Assembly: GCF_900142075.1 (NCBI RefSeq)
Contig: NZ_FQZO01000004.1
Coordinates: 186,001 to 250,000 of the forward strand
Direction of reading: 5' to 3'
From: Clostridium amylolyticum
GTDB taxonomy: Bacteria; Bacillota; Clostridia; Clostridiales; Clostridiaceae
DNA length: 64,000 bases
Shown here: in pieces, positions 25,849-33,537 of the stretch
Layout of the letters: every line of letters starts with the position of its first letter
How positions within the stretch are numbered: the first letter of the stretch is position 1
Made by a program: the position numbers and the translations under genes
Notes under the pieces: generated by a model
Seen by the model: the letters and a program-made list of their open reading frames with translations, nothing else
The model's database searches: none
What the model was told of the DNA's origin: nothing

Positions 25849-26569
25849 TATGTCCACCCACCAATCTCATAAAAATTTGCTCAAGATCTGGATTATCATA
25901 TTTATGCTTTAATGAATCTTTAGTTCCTTCTTCTACTATTTTACCTTTATTAATTATCACTATCCTATCGCATAGCTTTTCCACTTCGTTCATACTATGA
26001 CTAGAAAATATAATAGCTTTATTATCCTGTTTACATTTTAAAATAAAGTCTTGAACAATTTTTGATGAAGTTACATCAAGACCTATGGTAGGTTCATCAA
26101 AAAGCATCACAGAAGGGCTATGAACTATGGATCTAGCAATAGCTACCTTTTGTTTCATCCCTCTAGAAAATTTCCCAACTCTTCTATTTATATATTCCTT
26201 CATATCTAACATTTCAGTGAGATAATCTATGCTTTTTGCCGCTTCAGTTTTATTCATTCCATTAAGTTCAGCAAAGTACATAATATTTTCATAAGCAGTT
26301 AATCTATCGTAAAGCCCCACTTCTCCGCCAAACAATATGCCTACTTCTTTTCTTACCTGTGAAGACTCCTTTATTAAATCATGGCCATTGATACTAGCTG
26401 TACCTTCTGTAGGTTTAAGCATAGTAGCTAACATCCTCAATGTAGTGGTCTTCCCTGCCCCATTTTCCCCTAAAAGCCCTAAAACTTCGCCCTTTTCTAC
26501 CTTAAAGTTTAACCCATTAACGGCTTGTACTTTCTTAAAGCTTTTGCTAAGAGATTTTATCTCTATCAT
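25841..26569 (-). CDS. natA: ABC transporter ATP-binding protein NatA-like
   Basis: A 242-residue ATPase subunit with Walker A LGENGAGKT (33-41), signature FSRGMKQKVAIA, Walker B VMLFDEPTIGLD, and a switch His in FSSHSMNEVEKLCD. It pairs with the overlapping natB permease to form an exporter, by family precedent for sodium ions. The C-terminal LEQIFMRLVGG tail is short, as in NatA. The start ATG 26569 is preceded by a GGTG site. Terminator and tRNA genes lie upstream. Confidence 0.9.
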   Translation of the reverse strand: MIEIKSLSKSFKKVQAVNGLNFKVEKGEVLGLLGENGAGKTTTLRMLATMLKPTEGTASINGHDLIKESSQVRKEVGILFGGEVGLYDRLTAYENIMYFAELNGMNKTEAAKSIDYLTEMLDMKEYINRRVGKFSRGMKQKVAIARSIVHSPSVMLFDEPTIGLDVTSSKIVQDFILKCKQDNKAIIFSSHSMNEVEKLCDRIVIINKGKIVEEGTKDSLKHKYDNPDLEQIFMRLVGGHNE

Positions 26570-26635
26570 CTAAACACCTGCTTTCCATTAATTATGAAGT
26601 ATATATAACATATTACACCAATTTCTATAAGTTGT

Positions 26636-26667
26636 AAAAAAAATGTGATCATAAAAGATCACATTTT
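26636..26667 (-). terminator. Terminator of the tRNA-Gly/tRNA-Lys transcript
   Basis: AAATGTGATC pairs with GATCACATTT around a six-base loop and is followed by eight T on the minus strand, directly after the tRNA-Lys CCA end. Confidence 0.9.
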
Positions 26668-26743
26668 TGGTGCTCCGTCAGGGACTCGAACCCTGGGCAC
26701 CCTGATTAAGAGTCAGGTGCTCTACCAACTGAGCTAACGGAAC
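26668..26743 (-). tRNA. tRNA-Lys (anticodon CTT)
   Basis: A 76-base cloverleaf with encoded CCA. The anticodon arm is CCTGA-CTCTTAA-TCAGG, giving CTT. The acceptor stem GTTCCGT/ACGGAGC pairs with one G-U. Confidence 0.96.
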
Positions 26744-26752
26744 TTATTAAAT

Positions 26753-26826
26753 TGGAGCGGGTGATGGGAATCGAACCCACGTAGCCAGCTTGGAAGGCTG
26801 GAACTCTACCATTGAGTTACACCCGC
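26753..26826 (-). tRNA. tRNA-Gly (anticodon TCC)
   Basis: A 74-base cloverleaf with encoded CCA. The anticodon loop CTTCCAA gives TCC, and the acceptor stem is GCGGGTG/CACCCGC. It lies nine bases before tRNA-Lys and is probably cotranscribed with it. Confidence 0.96.
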
Positions 26827-26953
26827 ATGTCCTTGCAACAAGTTTAATTATAATTAATACTGTAAATTAATGCAACCCACTTCATAGCTATTTTCTGCCA
26901 TTACAGCTAATTTAATTTAATTATAATGAAATTCCTTAACCATACTTATCAAA

Positions 26954-27050
26954 TGATTCTTAGCTTCAGGTGGAGTTTGTTTAAAAGGAATGCTTACTCC
27001 ATCTGAAGCTTAGAATAACTTATCCAGGAGCGGTTAGCTATGGAATAAAA
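26954..27050. repeat. Dispersed palindromic repeat, family A, copy 1
   Basis: It begins TGATTCTTAGCTTCAGGTGG, continues to an inverted ACTCCATCTGAAGCTTAG, and ends GCGGTTAGCTAT. The same opening occurs at 45606 and 49705, and the same ending at 49921-49932. No coding capacity. Confidence 0.75.
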
Positions 27051-27086
27051 TTCATTTAAACTTCTGAAATAATTTTATTATTCTAT

Positions 27087-27113
27087 AAAAAAACATCTCC
27101 CAAGGAGATGTTT
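27087..27113 (-). terminator. Terminator of tRNA-Gln
   Basis: AAACATCTCC pairs with GGAGATGTTT around CAA, followed by a T run on the minus strand, just past the tRNA 3' end. Confidence 0.85.
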
Positions 27114-27114
27114 A

Positions 27115-27189
27115 TGGCTAGGATAGCAGGATTTGAACCTGCGAATACTGGAGTCAGAATCCAGTGCCTTACCGCTTGGCTATATCCCA
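27115..27189 (-). tRNA. tRNA-Gln (anticodon CTG)
   Basis: A 75-base cloverleaf with encoded CCA. The anticodon arm is CTGGA-TTCTGAC-TCCAG, giving CTG. The TGGGATATAGCC start is typical of bacterial tRNA-Gln. Confidence 0.95.
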
Positions 27190-27256
27190 TTATATCAACT
27201 TTTAAAATTTAGCTCACGAAAATTATTATAATAACTAACTAAAAAAATGTCAATAA

Positions 27257-27934
27257 CTAAACCACGTGATTTAATACATTATAAAGTATATTCAAAAACT
27301 TTTCTTGGGACCCTTTGTCATTATTAATAGCCTTACATAAATTTATCCACTCATCTTCCTTTAATCCAGTAGATTCTTGAAAGCTTTTTTCAGAGGAAGT
27401 CTGTTTATTGGTATTAACTACAAATTTGCCCATTTCTTCGGCATTTTCAAATACCTGCAAATACATAAAGCCATTACTGTTTCCAAACCATGTATTATTA
27501 AAACTCATAGAAAAGTTTTTTAATTCTTTTAAAGCACTATATTTAGGCATACCCCATAACCCTTTAATAAAACCCAATTGGGATTTCATTAAATAAGCTT
27601 CATCTTTAGATAACTTACCTGCTTTCTCACCATTTAGGATGATTTTATCCGCAGTTAATATAGGATATTTAGTAATCTTTTTATCTGCTCCTTCTATCCA
27701 AAAATAAAAGGCTTGTGGTAAAAAAGCATATTGAATATATCCTATTAGAGCTTTAATATCATTACAAGGACTCCAAAGTATTTCCATACCATTGTTCCTT
27801 GTAAAAATAACCGTATGAAAAAAAGGTGTCTTTTCATTAATATTTACTTCTTTAAAAATCTTTTCTTTCATTGTTAAATTTTCACGTAGAAGTGTATCCC
27901 AATAGCCTAAGGAATTATATATAGAATTTATCAT
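27257..27934 (-). CDS. Conserved-looking protein of unknown function
   Basis: 225 residues, no signal peptide and no clear membrane helix. It is rich in aromatic residues, with several tryptophans (e.g. YFWIEGADKKITKYP, GLWGMPKYSALKELKNF, NNTWFGNSNGFMYLQVF). I do not recognise a family or catalytic motif. An ATG start at 27934 follows AAGGAAG. It stands alone between tRNA-Gln and a divergent HNH gene. The regular codon use for this genome and good start signal support a real gene. Confidence 0.6.
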   Translation of the reverse strand: MINSIYNSLGYWDTLLRENLTMKEKIFKEVNINEKTPFFHTVIFTRNNGMEILWSPCNDIKALIGYIQYAFLPQAFYFWIEGADKKITKYPILTADKIILNGEKAGKLSKDEAYLMKSQLGFIKGLWGMPKYSALKELKNFSMSFNNTWFGNSNGFMYLQVFENAEEMGKFVVNTNKQTSSEKSFQESTGLKEDEWINLCKAINNDKGSQEKFLNILYNVLNHVV

Positions 27935-28206
27935 CCCTTCACTTCCTTTAAATTATTATAACTTTAAATTAATTTTATACCACCCTAAGAATACTATCAA
28001 TTATGATTTTACCCATGATTTAAGTGCAATAAAAGGCATATTATAATTATTTGCATTATTTCAGTTGATTATGGCTATACACCATGTATTTTTCATATTT
28101 CATCCAATATAGGACATTTTATTAGTTTGAAATATAAAAATAAATATTTTATAATTTAAGTAAGATAATAATTTAATTATATTCTTTAAGGTTAGGAGGA
28201 ATTTTA

Positions 28207-28608
28207 TTGAATTTATGTGACGTTTGTGGTAACAAAGCAGATAAACATCATATTATCTATAAAAGTCAAGGTGGATTAGATTACCCCTTAAACTATAAGT
28301 ATCTGTGCGCAAACCATCACAGAGGACGAGAAGGACCTCATAAAAATAACAAAGTGGACTTGCAGTATAAATTAGAGCTTCAAAATAAATTGCAAACTAT
28401 ATTATGTAATTCTTACTATACTTTTGATGAACTAATTAATTTGCTTAATATAAGTAAAAACCTCTTGAAAAGGCTGTCAAAAAACTTAAAGCTTCATAAG
28501 GAAGGATATAAAAGTAGTGAAATAATATATTTACTCATGGGGAGAAAAGTATATAAAGAAGAGATGTTAGAAGACTTAGAAATAGAGTTGCTTTTAGCTA
28601 ACTATTAG
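28207..28608 (+). CDS. Small HNH-motif protein
   Basis: 133 residues from a TTG start with GGAGG seven to eight bases upstream. The N-terminal third is a zinc-type HNH signature: CDVCGNKADKHHIIYKSQGG, then a conserved Asn in DYPLNY and CANHHRG. Residues CxxC and CxxH would hold a structural metal, and the HH pair would be catalytic. The C-terminal part (about 55-133) is helical and looks like a DNA-reading segment (DELINLLNISKNLLKRLSK). HNH proteins include homing and restriction nucleases. No intron, phage or methylase gene is adjacent, so its role is open. Confidence 0.75.
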   Translation: MNLCDVCGNKADKHHIIYKSQGGLDYPLNYKYLCANHHRGREGPHKNNKVDLQYKLELQNKLQTILCNSYYTFDELINLLNISKNLLKRLSKNLKLHKEGYKSSEIIYLLMGRKVYKEEMLEDLEIELLLANY

Positions 28609-28692
28609 CAATATTAATAAGTAAGAGTATAAGAAATTCATCTTCCTGTAACAAGTTAGGAGTATTATGAATTTTGCCAGAAGACAAATTAG

Positions 28693-28721
28693 GAGGTTAA
28701 ATTTTTAGCCTCCTTTTTATA
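28693..28721 (+). terminator. Rho-independent terminator after the HNH gene
   Basis: AGGAGGTTAAA pairs with TTTAGCCTCCT (one T-G pair), followed by a T run. Confidence 0.82.
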
Positions 28722-28740
28722 TATGTTTATATTTATTTAT

Positions 28741-28764
28741 AAAAAAAACCGTAAGCTACGGTTT
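28741..28764 (-). terminator. Terminator of the tRNA-Leu/tRNA-Gly transcript
   Basis: AAAACCGTA pairs with TACGGTTTT around AGC, followed by T residues on the minus strand. Confidence 0.85.
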
Positions 28765-28817
28765 TACACAATCATACTAATTAGCTATAAATATTAGTTG
28801 TAAAATTTAAAGTAGTC

Positions 28818-28892
28818 TGGAGCGGAAGACGGGATTCGAACCCGCAACTTTCACCTTGGCAAGGTGACACTCTACCATTGAGTCACTTCCGC
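28818..28892 (-). tRNA. tRNA-Gly (anticodon GCC)
   Basis: A 75-base cloverleaf with encoded CCA. The anticodon arm is TCACC-TTGCCAA-GGTGA, giving GCC. It lies five bases after tRNA-Leu. Confidence 0.96.
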
Positions 28893-28897
28893 AAACT

Positions 28898-28981
28898 TGG
28901 TGCAGGTGAAGGGAGTCGAACCCCCACGCCGTAGGCGCTAGATCCTAAGTCTAGTGCGTCTGCCAATTCCGCCACACCTGC
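28898..28981 (-). tRNA. tRNA-Leu (anticodon TAG)
   Basis: An 84-base class II tRNA with a variable arm and encoded CCA. The anticodon arm is CTAGA-CTTAGGA-TCTAG, giving TAG. Confidence 0.96.
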
Positions 28982-29036
28982 ATTTTTGCTACATTTATTA
29001 TTATACACATATTTTAAATAATTACAAGAGTTTTTT

Positions 29037-29099
29037 AATGGCACCCACATGAGTTATGGGTTATTGAAAAAATAACCCATAACTCATGTGGGTGCCATT
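29037..29099. repeat. Perfect 29-base-pair inverted repeat with GAAAA loop
   Basis: Arms 29037-29065 and 29071-29099 are exact reverse complements, with five bases between. There is no T run after the stem on either strand, so it is not a standard terminator. It lies four bases beyond the ZIP transporter stop codon. Confidence 0.9.
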
Positions 29100-29102
29100 G
29101 GC

Positions 29103-29912
29103 TTATCCTAAAGCTACATCTAATATCATCATTATAGTAAATCCTATCATGCAAGCCATAGTGGTTATATCTGTTTCTCCTTCATGCTGCGCTTCTGGAA
29201 TAAGTTCTTCCACTACTACGAAAATCATAGCTCCTGCAGCGAAAGCTAGAGCAAAAGGAAGTATATGCTGCATCTTTAAAACTGCCACTGCGCCTATGAC
29301 TCCTGCTATAGGCTCCACTATTCCTGATGCTTGGCCATATAAAAAGCTTTTTAAAGGAGAAAACCCTTCTCTTCTTAAAGGTAATGATACCGCTGCCCCT
29401 TCCGGGAAATTTTGTATACCTATTCCTATAGCTAGAGCAATGGCTCCCGCTAAGCTTGCAGATGGAATCTCTGCTACCACAGCACCAAAGGCAACTCCTA
29501 CTGCTAATCCTTCTGGAATATTATGAAGGGTTATGGCTAATACTAACAACACACTTCTTTGCCAGCTTGTTTTAATTCCCTCTGACTCATCAGAAGAAAA
29601 TCCAATGTGTAAGTGAGGAAGAAATTTATCCACTAACAGCAAAAATATTCCTCCGGACATAAATCCTATGGAAACCATAACCCAAGGATTTTTCCCTTGA
29701 GATTCAGCCATTTCTAAAGCTGGGCTAAGCAACGACCAAAAACTTGCTGCAATCATAACTCCTGCTGCGAAAGCCAGCATGGAATTTAACACCTTTTTGC
29801 TTACATTCTTAAAAAAGAATACCAACGCTGCTCCCAAAGCAGTAACTCCCCATGTAAAAAGAGTTGCAATGAGAGCCTGTACTACTGGGTTCAAATTACT
29901 AAACCAATTCAT
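29103..29912 (-). CDS. ZIP-family divalent metal transporter
   Basis: About 269 residues with eight predicted membrane helices. The ZIP metal-path motifs are HNIPEGLAVGVAFG in helix 4 and QNFPEGAAVSLPLR in helix 5. A His/acidic loop (HLHIGFSSDESEG) precedes helix 4. The family moves zinc, and in GufA/ZupT-like members also iron and manganese, into the cytoplasm. ATG 29912 has GAGGTGATAAA before it; the longer frame from 29948 has no site. A remarkable perfect hairpin follows the stop codon. No metal regulator gene is adjacent. Confidence 0.9.
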   Translation of the reverse strand: MNWFSNLNPVVQALIATLFTWGVTALGAALVFFFKNVSKKVLNSMLAFAAGVMIAASFWSLLSPALEMAESQGKNPWVMVSIGFMSGGIFLLLVDKFLPHLHIGFSSDESEGIKTSWQRSVLLVLAITLHNIPEGLAVGVAFGAVVAEIPSASLAGAIALAIGIGIQNFPEGAAVSLPLRREGFSPLKSFLYGQASGIVEPIAGVIGAVAVLKMQHILPFALAFAAGAMIFVVVEELIPEAQHEGETDITTMACMIGFTIMMILDVALG

Positions 29913-30005
29913 TTTATCACCTCTTTTCTTTTTCCTATTTAATATCATATTCTTTTATTTTCTTTCATTGAAATAAGTGCTATTAATATAGTGTAGCTTT
30001 TTGGA

Positions 30006-30062
30006 CTACGAAGAAGTAAGCGACCATGCCAAATCAAAGATTTGGAATGTCTGCTTATGAAG
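30006..30062. repeat. Dispersed structured repeat, family B, copy 1
   Basis: It opens with CTACGAAGAAGTAAGC and closes with a GATTTGGA...TCTGCTTATGAAG segment. The two halves form a long imperfect hairpin with CCAAATC/GATTTGG at the tip. The same motif pair is at 49835-49876. It is in the 328-base gap before sufC. Confidence 0.65.
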
Positions 30063-30135
30063 TATTTCAGTTATTATTATATTCATCATAGACTATATTG
30101 TAAACCTTAGATTGCACTTTTCCTAATTTACTAAC

Positions 30136-30150
30136 AAATAATAATTATCA
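30136..30150. promoter_or_regulatory. Fur-box-like site upstream of suf
   Basis: AAATAATAATTATCA matches 12 of 14 informative positions of the 7-1-7 Fur consensus TGATAATNATTATCA. It lies just upstream of the suf -35 box. It could also serve an Fe-S sensor; no regulator gene is present. Confidence 0.4.
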
Positions 30151-30157
30151 ATAATAA

Positions 30158-30186
30158 TTGACTAATTAATATAGCTTTGCTAAAAT
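30158..30186 (+). promoter_or_regulatory. Promoter of the suf operon
   Basis: The -35 box TTGACT (30158-30163), a 17-base spacer and the -10 box TAAAAT (30181-30186) read into sufC. Confidence 0.78.
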
Positions 30187-30240
30187 GTAAATGTAAAGTA
30201 GAGTTATTTACTCGGAATTAAAAAGCAAGGAGTGACACTT

Positions 30241-30993
30241 ATGTCAGATTTATTATTAGAAATTAAAAACCTGCATACAGCAGTTGATGAAAAGGAAATT
30301 TTAAAAGGATTAGATTTAGACGTTAATAAAGGTGAAATACATGTTATTATGGGACCTAACGGCGGTGGAAAGTCCACATTAGCTAATATTATAATGGGCC
30401 ATCCTAAATATGCTATAACTGAAGGTTCTATTAATTTTGAAGGTGAAAATATTAACGAGTTAAAAGCCAATGAAAGAGCCCAAAAAGGAATATTTTTATC
30501 CTTCCAATACCCTGAAGAAGTAGAAGGTATAACTGTAGAAAATTTTCTAAGAAGTTCGAAAAGTGCTCTAACTGGTGAAAATATTGGCTTTATGAGCTTT
30601 AAAAAGCTTCTTAGAGAAAAAATGCAAATGCTTCACATCAAAGAGGAATATGCTTCTAGATATTTAAATGTAGGCTTCTCCGGTGGTGAAAAGAAAAAAA
30701 ATGAAATTCTTCAAATGGCAGTGCTTAATCCTAAACTATCTATATTAGATGAAACAGATTCAGGATTAGATGTAGATGCTGTTAAAATTGTAGCTGAAGG
30801 AGTTAAAGTATTTAAAAATAGTGAAAATGCACTTATTATTATCACACACAATAATAAGATACTAGAATACTTAGAACCGGATTTTGTCCATGTTTTAATA
30901 AACGGAAAAATAGTTAAAACTGGTAAGAGCGAGCTTGCTAAAGAAATTAACGAAAATGGTTATGAAGAGTTCAAAGCTGAACTTATATCCTAA
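30241..30993 (+). CDS. sufC: Fe-S cluster assembly ATPase SufC
   Basis: A 250-residue ABC-type ATPase that partners SufB and SufD in building Fe-S clusters. Walker A is GPNGGGKST, the signature NVGFSGGEKKKNEI is the SufC-specific form, and Walker B is SILDETDSGLD. The Q-loop region FLSFQYPEEVEGIT is also typical. ATG 30241 follows AAGGAG by seven bases; GTG 30232 lies inside that site. It is first of a tight sufCBDSU cluster behind a consensus promoter. Confidence 0.96.
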   Translation: MSDLLLEIKNLHTAVDEKEILKGLDLDVNKGEIHVIMGPNGGGKSTLANIIMGHPKYAITEGSINFEGENINELKANERAQKGIFLSFQYPEEVEGITVENFLRSSKSALTGENIGFMSFKKLLREKMQMLHIKEEYASRYLNVGFSGGEKKKNEILQMAVLNPKLSILDETDSGLDVDAVKIVAEGVKVFKNSENALIIITHNNKILEYLEPDFVHVLINGKIVKTGKSELAKEINENGYEEFKAELIS

Positions 30994-31008
30994 GGCGGTG
31001 GTTAAATA

Positions 31009-32418
31009 ATGGAATCAAGAGAAAAAACACATATAGAGGACCTGGATAGAGGTATATATGATGTAATAAATGAAGACATATATACTTTTAAAGCAGATAA
31101 AGGCCTTACTAAAGAGGTTATTTTAGAAATATCAAAAGAAAAAAATGAGCCTGAATGGATGACAGATTTTAGGTTAAAATCTTTAGAAATATACAATAAT
31201 TTAAGTCTTCCTACCTGGGGACCTGATCTTTCTGAATTAGATATGAATAATATAGTTACCTATGTTAAGCCTAATACAGATATGAAGTCTTCTTGGGAAG
31301 ATATTCCTGAAGATATTAAAAACACCTTTGAACTTCTTGGTATACCTCAAGCAGAAAGAGACTCTCTAGCGGGAGTTGGAGCTCAATATGACTCTGAAGT
31401 GGTATATCACAGTATTCGTGAAGATTTGGTTAAACAAGGTGTAATCTACACTGATATGGAAACTGCTGTTAGAGAATACGAAGACATAGTAAAAAAATAC
31501 TTTATGAAGGTGGTTCCTCCTAGCGATCATAAGTTTGCAGCCCTTCACGGTGCGGTATGGTCTGGTGGTTCCTTTGTATACGTACCTGAAGGTGTTACTG
31601 TGGATATCCCCCTTCAATCTTATTTTAGATTAAACTCCCCAGGTGCTGGTCAATTTGAGCATACCTTAATAATAGTAGAAAAAGGAGCAAAACTTCACTT
31701 TATAGAAGGTTGTTCCGCTCCTAAATATAGTGTAACAAATCTTCATGCGGGTTGCGTAGAGTTAAATGTTAAAGAAGATGCTACATTAAGATATTCTACC
31801 ATTGAGAACTGGTCAAAGAATATGCTTAATTTAAATACAAAAAGAGCAACTATAGATAAAAATGGAACTATTGAGTGGGTTTCTGGTTCCTTTGGTTCTA
31901 AAATTTCTATGCTATACCCTATGAGTATACTTAAAGGAGAAGGGGCAAAATCAGAATTTACAGGTATTACTTTTGCTGGCAAGGGGCAAGTTTTAGATAC
32001 TGGCTCTAAGGTTATACATGCAGCTCCATATACTTCTTCCACCGTTCATTCTAAATCCATATGTAAAGACGGTGGTGTAGCAAACTATAGAGGTGTAGTA
32101 AAGGTAACAGCTAATGCTCATCATTCTAAGTCCACTGTGGCTTGTGAGTCCTTGATGTTAGATAATCTTTCTAAATCAGATACTATCCCAGTTATTAATT
32201 TAAATAACGATGAAGTAGATATCGGACATGAAGCTAAAATTGGGAGAATTAGCGACGAAGCTATATTTTATCTTATGAGCAGAGGAATTAGTGAAGAAGA
32301 GGCAAAAGCCATGATTGTAAGAGGCTTTGTAGAACCAATTTCTAAAGAGCTTCCTCTAGAATATGCTGTGGAAATGAATAATCTTATAAAAATCGAATTA
32401 AAAGGTACTATAGGATAG
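31009..32418 (+). CDS. sufB: Fe-S cluster scaffold subunit SufB
   Basis: A 469-residue SufB, the scaffold on which clusters form in the SufBC2D complex. It shows the family course: PEWMTDFRLKSLE near residue 45, GVGAQYDSEVVYH, the beta-helix core with FIEGCSAPKYSVTNLHAG, and the C-terminal HEAKIGRISDEAIFYLMSRG and VRGFVEP. Cys in CSAP and the His-Glu pair in HEAK are the residues implicated in assembly. It starts 15 bases after sufC with GGCGGTGG. Confidence 0.97.
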   Translation: MESREKTHIEDLDRGIYDVINEDIYTFKADKGLTKEVILEISKEKNEPEWMTDFRLKSLEIYNNLSLPTWGPDLSELDMNNIVTYVKPNTDMKSSWEDIPEDIKNTFELLGIPQAERDSLAGVGAQYDSEVVYHSIREDLVKQGVIYTDMETAVREYEDIVKKYFMKVVPPSDHKFAALHGAVWSGGSFVYVPEGVTVDIPLQSYFRLNSPGAGQFEHTLIIVEKGAKLHFIEGCSAPKYSVTNLHAGCVELNVKEDATLRYSTIENWSKNMLNLNTKRATIDKNGTIEWVSGSFGSKISMLYPMSILKGEGAKSEFTGITFAGKGQVLDTGSKVIHAAPYTSSTVHSKSICKDGGVANYRGVVKVTANAHHSKSTVACESLMLDNLSKSDTIPVINLNNDEVDIGHEAKIGRISDEAIFYLMSRGISEEEAKAMIVRGFVEPISKELPLEYAVEMNNLIKIELKGTIG

Positions 32419-32430
32419 GAGGTGGAAGAT

Positions 32431-33537
32431 ATGCAGCAATCAATGTTTAATAATATAAATAAAATTCCTGTAAGAACTTATAGATGGCTACAAGTTAATG
32501 ATATAACCCTAAAGGATGTAGATGTTCCAGAAATAAAACCATATAATAAAGATTATCTACCTTCTTCCCCTACTTCAGATATTACCATACAATCATTAGT
32601 TAATAATGTAAAGTTTATTAATACTAATAAGGAATATCAATATGGTGTGGGAGAATCTCTTAGCTCCATGGCAGAGACCGACAATAACTGTGGTATGGTA
32701 ATACAAAGTTCTAAAGGAGTTCAAATATCAGAGCCTATAGTAGCAGAGTTTAAAGCTGATGAAGATAATAAAGCTATAATAGATAGGAATATTATTATTG
32801 CAGAAGAAAACAGTTCTTTTACAGTAATACTCCAATATAAATCAGAAAATGACATATCTGCTTTTCATAACGGAGTTACTAAGATTTATGCAAAACCAGG
32901 TTCAAAAGTTAATGTTATTAAAATTCAAACATTAAATGATAATTCAAATCATTTTGATGCTTCCCTGGCTGTGGTTGAAGGAAATGCAGAAGTAAATGTC
33001 GTTTCTATAGAACTAGGTGGGAAAAATAGCATTACTAGCAGTCACTCTTATTTAGTGGGTGATAACTCCTTGGCTCACGCTGATACCATGTACTTTGGCA
33101 GTGGTAAAAGATATATTGATATGAATTACGTTATGAGCCATATAGGAAGAAGAGCTAAAGGCAATATATTGGCAAAAGGTGTACTTTTAGATGAATGCGA
33201 AAAAATATTTAGAGGCACCATAGACTTTAAAAAAGGTTCTGTTCGTTCTAAAGGTAGGGAAGAAGAATATGCTATGCTTCTAAGTCCAAAAGCTAAAAGC
33301 GATGCTGTTCCCCTACTTCTATGTGATGAAGATGATGTAGAGGGTGAACACGCCGCTAGTGCAGGAAGAATAGACGAGTCAAAGTTATTTTATCTTATGA
33401 GCAGAGGTTTTAGTGAAAAAGAAGCAAAGAGAATATTTATAGAAGCTTCCTTTGCACCTATATTAGATAAAATTCCTGTAGAGGATTTAAGGGAAACTAT
33501 TAAGCTAGACATAAAGAGGCGCCTTGAAAATGAATAA
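32431..33537 (+). CDS. sufD: Fe-S cluster assembly protein SufD
   Basis: A 368-residue paralogue of SufB. It carries the shared C-terminal module HAASAGRIDESKLFYLMSRG and the core beta-helix region (SHSYLVGDNSLAHADTMYFG). It lacks the SufB scaffold cysteines, as expected of SufD. ATG 32431 is chosen over GTG 32422, since the latter lies in the AGGAGGTGG ribosome site. Its end overlaps the start of sufS. Confidence 0.94.
   Translation: MQQSMFNNINKIPVRTYRWLQVNDITLKDVDVPEIKPYNKDYLPSSPTSDITIQSLVNNVKFINTNKEYQYGVGESLSSMAETDNNCGMVIQSSKGVQISEPIVAEFKADEDNKAIIDRNIIIAEENSSFTVILQYKSENDISAFHNGVTKIYAKPGSKVNVIKIQTLNDNSNHFDASLAVVEGNAEVNVVSIELGGKNSITSSHSYLVGDNSLAHADTMYFGSGKRYIDMNYVMSHIGRRAKGNILAKGVLLDECEKIFRGTIDFKKGSVRSKGREEEYAMLLSPKAKSDAVPLLLCDEDDVEGEHAASAGRIDESKLFYLMSRGFSEKEAKRIFIEASFAPILDKIPVEDLRETIKLDIKRRLENE

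Noticed and set aside
26954..27050. Insertion sequence remnant with transposase
   Set aside because: The repeats have no coding capacity, and no transposase frame was found anywhere in the window.
28207..28608. Homing endonuclease or prophage gene
   Set aside because: The HNH motif is present, but no intron, intein, integrase, terminase or other phage gene is adjacent.
29037..29099. Rho-independent terminator
   Set aside because: The stem is long and perfect but neither strand has a T run after it.
29086..29526. A 146-codon plus-strand frame opposite the ZIP transporter gene
   Set aside because: Antisense shadow of membrane-protein codons, starting inside the 29-base inverted repeat, with no start signals.
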